Shown here one piece after another: positions 59,661 through 64,000 of a stretch of 64,000 nt of DNA. The notes under the pieces were generated by a model. The model made no database searches. It was given only the letters and a program-made list of their open reading frames with translations, and had not been told where the DNA came from. This DNA is from Lutjanus erythropterus (lineage: Eukaryota > Chordata > Actinopteri > Lutjaniformes > Lutjanidae). Every line of letters begins with the position of its first letter. Positions within the stretch are counted from its first letter, which is position 1. Made by a program: the position numbers and the translations under genes. The stretch spans positions 2,106,936-2,170,935 of the forward strand of contig CM034602.1 in the NCBI GenBank assembly GCA_020091685.1, written 5' to 3'.

Positions 59661-62600
59661 TGGCTTAGTGTGTTAACATGCTACTAATTAGCACTAAACA
59701 CAAACTACAGCTGAGGCTAATGGGAATGTCAGTTGTTTTGCAGGTCATATTTGGTCATAAACTAGTCTGACTCACCTGATGCACACTACTGGTATGAGTC
59801 CTGCCATTCGTTGCTGTCAGAGCGGCATCTGCGTCTGTGTTTTCAAAGTCCCCGGGAAACAACAAAAAAACTTTGAGCTGCAACCTACACGCTGAAGACA
59901 CTGCAGAACCCCTGCAGGCGGGGTGTGGATGACCAGATATAGAGTGAAGCAAAGTTAAATGAATGTGGTTTATGTAGGGAAATGGACAAACAGTCTGTTG
60001 ATGTTACTTTCCCAGTTATTTTGATTGATTGATTATAGTAATTGTGGGGTGGGAACTTTTCCGGCTTCTGATGGGGGGCACGCCAGAAAAAGTTTGGGAA
60101 GCCTGATAAACACAACAGAATCAGCTGAATCATTTTCACAATTCAGCACAGTTCACTGTTCTGAAGCTTCAAGACTCTCATGAAGAATAATCCCCAGAAA
60201 CTGGCTGTGCAGAAAGAGTCTGACGGAGCAAACAGCTTGTCTTACTTCCTGCCTCAGTCGTTCACTGACCACAGCGGACACCAAAGAAACAACTCTCAGT
60301 ATAAATTGACTGAAACAGTTCAGTTTGTGTCGACGATTCACCTCGAAGTGTGTTGTTCTCTAACAGCTTTCAGTGTTTAAGTCTCTGTGTTGAGAAAGGA
60401 AAAAGAGTTTCAACCAGGAAACGACTGTTAGGAAAGATGGAGAACTGCAGGGTGTGTGTTCTTTTCCTCCTTCAGAGGAGATCAAGGAGATAAGGAGACA
60501 CGAGTGAACAGCGATGGGACGCTGTCATGTCATGTGCTAAACTTTGTCATCATCAGAAAAATATATTTGTTGCCATGGCTGCTGTTATTTGTCAGGATAA
60601 AAAAAGAAGAATGAATATTAATCCTCATGCCAAAAAATTCAAGAAACAAACATTTGTTCCCTACTTAGGGGAAGGAACTGGGAGGCATAGACGGAGAAGA
60701 GCAAAGCACTTTGTAGGTAACTGCTAACTTGTTTGTGTGTCTGTAACTGTCAGATGACTTAACACGTGGTCCATGACTGAACTTCATTTTTATCTGTTAC
60801 ATAAATTAAGTTTTAGGAATGCTTTGCTTTGTTGTGATGTTTTGTTGCATTGTGTTGAGTGATGTCACTTCCAGTTAATTTCTCTTTTGAAAGCCATTAA
60901 CTGGCAACTAACTGCTTATAAAAATGATGAATGGTGAAATACGAGGGATGCTGTAGTCCAGCGCTCCCTTGCCTCAGTGAGCTTTGCTGTAGCGTTTCAA
61001 AGTGCTATCCTTTTAGAAGTGTGTAAATTTTAATGTTTTGTGTTGTAAATGTTTTGTCTTTAGGCTATTTGTTCTGTTGGCTTTACTGAAGTTTAGTGCA
61101 TTTTAACTAGACCGTCGTTGCAAAGGAGAATGTGTGAAATTAAAATTTAACATTATAATTTTGCTTTCATTAATAAATATGTGAAAAAATGAACCTAATG
61201 TTCTTTCGTGCTACTAATGTTAATGATGATAAAGAATTAATTTTTCAGAGCTTTATTAAAGTAATCTATACAATGAAACCGCATATTATTTTACATTTCT
61301 GTTCGGCAAGTCATTGTTGCTTGCATGGCTTCAGGTGCTGCAGGAGTCTTTTTGTTTTTTTCACTTGCTCTGTCCGGCAACTGGGTCGGAAATCTACTCG
61401 CAACAAATACATTTTTACTTGCCCCTGAACAAATTGTATTATTCATCAGCGCAGTGAACAAATAATTGCTGTCTGTCTTGCTGACAGCCGTCTTTGTACA
61501 ACATGCTCTGCATCAAAATTGACTGCTGGTCCTCCATCATCAGCTCCAGAGAAAACAGTTTGTTTTATTCTTTTTGCCCAATAAGACAAGTGAGTTTCTA
61601 GATTTACTCGCCTGAAGTGACATTTTACTGGCCCTGGGCAACCAGGCAATCATTATTATTGAGTCCTGCACTGAATAGTGAATATTATTGCTGTGTTGTT
61701 GTACTAATGTTTTGCTGCTTCTTGTTGCTCCACTTGGTTTCTGCGCCGTCTGAGGTTGCTTGTTCTGTTGCTGTTGCGGACTTTATGATGTCTTGTTGTC
61801 TTCTGACTGTAAATTTAGGCCAAAACATCTTGGCGGAGGACAAACACTGGCACATTTACAGAAATACTGATTTATGTGTGCTGCCCTTTTGACTGAATGA
61901 AGGAATGACATAACTGCTGTGCTGTAAAGATCTAAATTGCACCAGCTGTAAAGTTTTCAGCCTCAGAAACTCTCGTGTGTGATTTTTTTTGTTGTTTTTG
62001 CTGCTGTATAGCTGCAGAGAACTCATTAAAATTGCAGCACCTTTATTCTCAATGTTGGCTTTCTGGGTCCAAACTCAACAGAAGCTTCTCCTCAGTTCAA
62101 TATATATGTTCTGGTGCAGATTTAAAGCAGGAATTCTCCCTCTTACATGTTCATACTGCTGATGGACTTCTGATTTGTTCACCCTCTGATTTTTCATCTC
62201 GTCTCATCCACCCTCAGGTTAAAAATTTCATGTCCAATACTTTAATTTTGCAGATAAACACAGCCTCAGCTGTACTTTCTGTGTTCAGTGCTAATAGCAA
62301 ATATTAGCATGCAAACAGTATAACTAGATGATTAATAAAGTAACATTATACCTGTTAAACATCAGTAAGCATTGACATCCTGTCTGTGTGTACAGCCGCA
62401 CAGACGAAACTGTTTACTTTTAGTCTTGTTGCTCGATCAGTGATTCAAGTAATTAATCAGCTATCAAAATAGTGATTAATAATTTTGTGGAACAGCTCAT
62501 CAATTATTTAGAATAATCTTCTCAGCTCCGGTGATTTAAGATTTTCAAACTACTTCCTGTTTTCTTCTTGAATGTAGCAACATTAGTTATTTTAAGCTGT

Positions 62601-63417
62601 TTGGATGAGCAGCGATCTATACCTGTATTTTTTTTTTTTCCGGTCAGGACAGTCATTTGTACACCCCCAGCAGGAAGTCCAGAATGCACTGCAAAAAAAA
62701 ACCCTGGTGTTTTTGAATGAGCACACACTCAAATGATCCTGAGTAGAAAAACCCCTCGCTCTCTTGCTCTTCCTCGTTTGTATCTCTCTCTCTCTCTTCA
62801 CCTACACAAACCTCTCAGCTGAATAAAATAAATTACAACAGATCAGTGGGAGTGCGCTGAATACAGAGACCGGTAGATAACAGTGTTTGAGGATATGAGG
62901 GGGAGTTCTGAACAAAAAAAGAAAAAAAAAAATCTGTACAGCTTTGCAGTGGGGTCGGCTTGGACTCGACTTTTTAATCATATGTTCTGAATTTAGCCTT
63001 TTTTCTCTCAGTTTCTCCTGTATGTGGAGGAAGTTCCTGAATCTTGTCCACAGCTAATCGTGCATACTACCGGATCAATCAGCCTATTTGTTCATGCACT
63101 TTCAAGACTACATGCTGAAGGATCTCTGAAACTCTGTTTTTTTCTTTATGCCTCCATACCGGAGAGAGCAGTGGTCAGATGCACTGTGTTTTGGGGTTTT
63201 TTCATTCTTGAAATCTCAAGAAGGTGTTGAGGGAATTTCTTCAAACTTGACACAAATGTCTACTTGGAATTAAGGATGAACTGTTTAGATTTTAGTGGTC
63301 AAAGTCTGCCCCATTCTTGTAAATGCAATATTTCAAGAATGCGTTGAGGGAGTTTCTTCAAACTTCCTCACACATGTCAAATAGGATCCTAGCGGTGCTG
63401 CAGGGCAACGTGTATTC

Positions 63418-63690
63418 GGGGCAGCTGTGGCTCACTGGGAGAGCGGCATCGTTCACCAGTTGGAAGATTGGCAGTTCAATCCTTCCTGCTCCGTCGAGAC
63501 TGCATCTCAAAGTATCCTTTGGCCCTGATACTGAACTTCAAATTGCTCCTGGAGGAATAACCACTGGTGTTAGATTCAGAGGAGCAGAACCACCTTGCAG
63601 TGTATGAATGTGTGTGAATGAATGAATGTGACACGTTCTGTGAAGAACTTTGAGTGATCAGAAGAATAGAAAAGTGCTTTGCCATCCATT
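63418..63690 (+). mobile_element. tRNA-derived SINE
   Basis: The head GGGGCAGCTGTGGCTCACTG contains a pol III box A (TGGCTCACTGGG, 63428-63439), and box B is GCAGTTCAATCC (63471-63482), about 31 bases on, as in a tRNA. The body (CATCTCAAAGTATCCTTTGG, CTGATACTGAACTTCAAATT, GTGTATGAATGTGTG) and the tail (AACTTTGAGTGATCAGAAGA, ATAGAAAAGTGCTTTGCC) match a SINE family common in percomorph fish. It is slightly degraded. Confidence 0.8.
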
Positions 63691-63865
63691 TAACAACTAG
63701 TTACATTTAATTAATTTACAAAATAAAAGTAATCCATTACAGTCACTGAGAAATAAGTGTAATTAAATTACAGTTACTAAGGAAAATGTTGGTGATTATC
63801 AAGGGATTACTTCCATATATTCAAAAACTTGCTTGGCGGAAATCTGCACTCTGCTCAGGAGGGCT

Positions 63866-64000
63866 GCAACTGACAATTATTTTTGCAGTTGATTAATCAA
63901 TCGATTACTTTCTCAATTAATTGATTAATAGTTGTTTGTCTATAAAATGTCAGAAAATGGTGAAAAATGTTTCACAAAGCCCAAGATGACGTCCTCAAAT
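63866..64000 (+). mobile_element. MITE family A copy, cut by the window edge
   Basis: GGCTGCAACTGACAATTATT, AATCAATCGATTAC, TATAAAATGTCAGAAAATGG and GATGACGTCCTCAAAT begin the family in plus orientation. Confidence 0.65.

Larger units (their letters stand above)
51110..64000. other. CADPS2 intron 1 (continues past the window)
   Basis: At least 12.9 kb with no further CADPS2 exon recognised. It contains several dispersed repeats listed separately, a GTACA pentanucleotide tract, an isolated X-box match (56586), a possible unassigned exon (60596-60716) and a tRNA-derived SINE near the right edge. Long first introns are usual for this family. Confidence 0.7.

Noticed and set aside
63418..63490. 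tRNA gene
   Set aside because: Box A and box B are present, but the body and tail identify a SINE; no clover-leaf acceptor pairing was seen.
51110..64000. Search for CADPS2 exon 2
   Set aside because: No frame beginning with the conserved KQQLQ-type segment and an acceptor was found.

Overview
The window is vertebrate nuclear DNA, almost certainly from a ray-finned (teleost) fish. It shows split genes with GT-AG introns, low coding density, TG/GA/GTCT microsatellites, and many short interspersed repeats of kinds I associate with percomorph fishes. These include a tRNA-headed SINE, TTAA-flanked and hAT-like MITEs, and an L2-like LINE tail. I cannot name the species. There is no bacterial, plasmid or CRISPR-type content.

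Four protein-coding genes were assembled exon by exon with matching splice phases. From left to right they are: ASB15 on the minus strand (start codon at 6006, last SOCS-box exon beyond the left edge); IQUB on the plus strand (13606-30311, 12 coding exons, 704 codons); SLC13A1 on the plus strand (33974-44978, 15 coding exons, 585 codons); and the first coding exon of CADPS2 on the plus strand (50768-51109), with its first intron running off the right edge. Order and relative orientation match the human 7q31 block CADPS2-SLC13A1-IQUB-(NDUFA5)-ASB15. I see no NDUFA5 between ASB15 and IQUB.

The neighbours do not form a pathway. ASB15 is a muscle-enriched ankyrin/SOCS-box substrate receptor for Cullin-5 ubiquitin ligases. 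IQUB is an axonemal radial-spoke protein. SLC13A1 is an epithelial sodium-sulfate cotransporter. CADPS2 primes dense-core vesicle exocytosis. What links them is conserved synteny.

The most noteworthy signals are in and around IQUB. They are a perfect RFX X-box palindrome at its presumed promoter, a diverged extra copy of its N-terminal exon upstream of that promoter, an inverted pair of AGAACC-rich elements in two introns with one ending about 25 bases from the IQ-motif exon, and a stop codon that overlaps an AATAAA signal. Other points are UG-type microsatellites directly against three splice acceptors (one in IQUB, two in SLC13A1), Gln replacing Ser in the first SNT-type motif of SLC13A1, and a SINE/MITE nest with a perfect 12-base target-site duplication. 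I found no convincing new multi-gene system; this is a conserved vertebrate neighbourhood with interesting local details.
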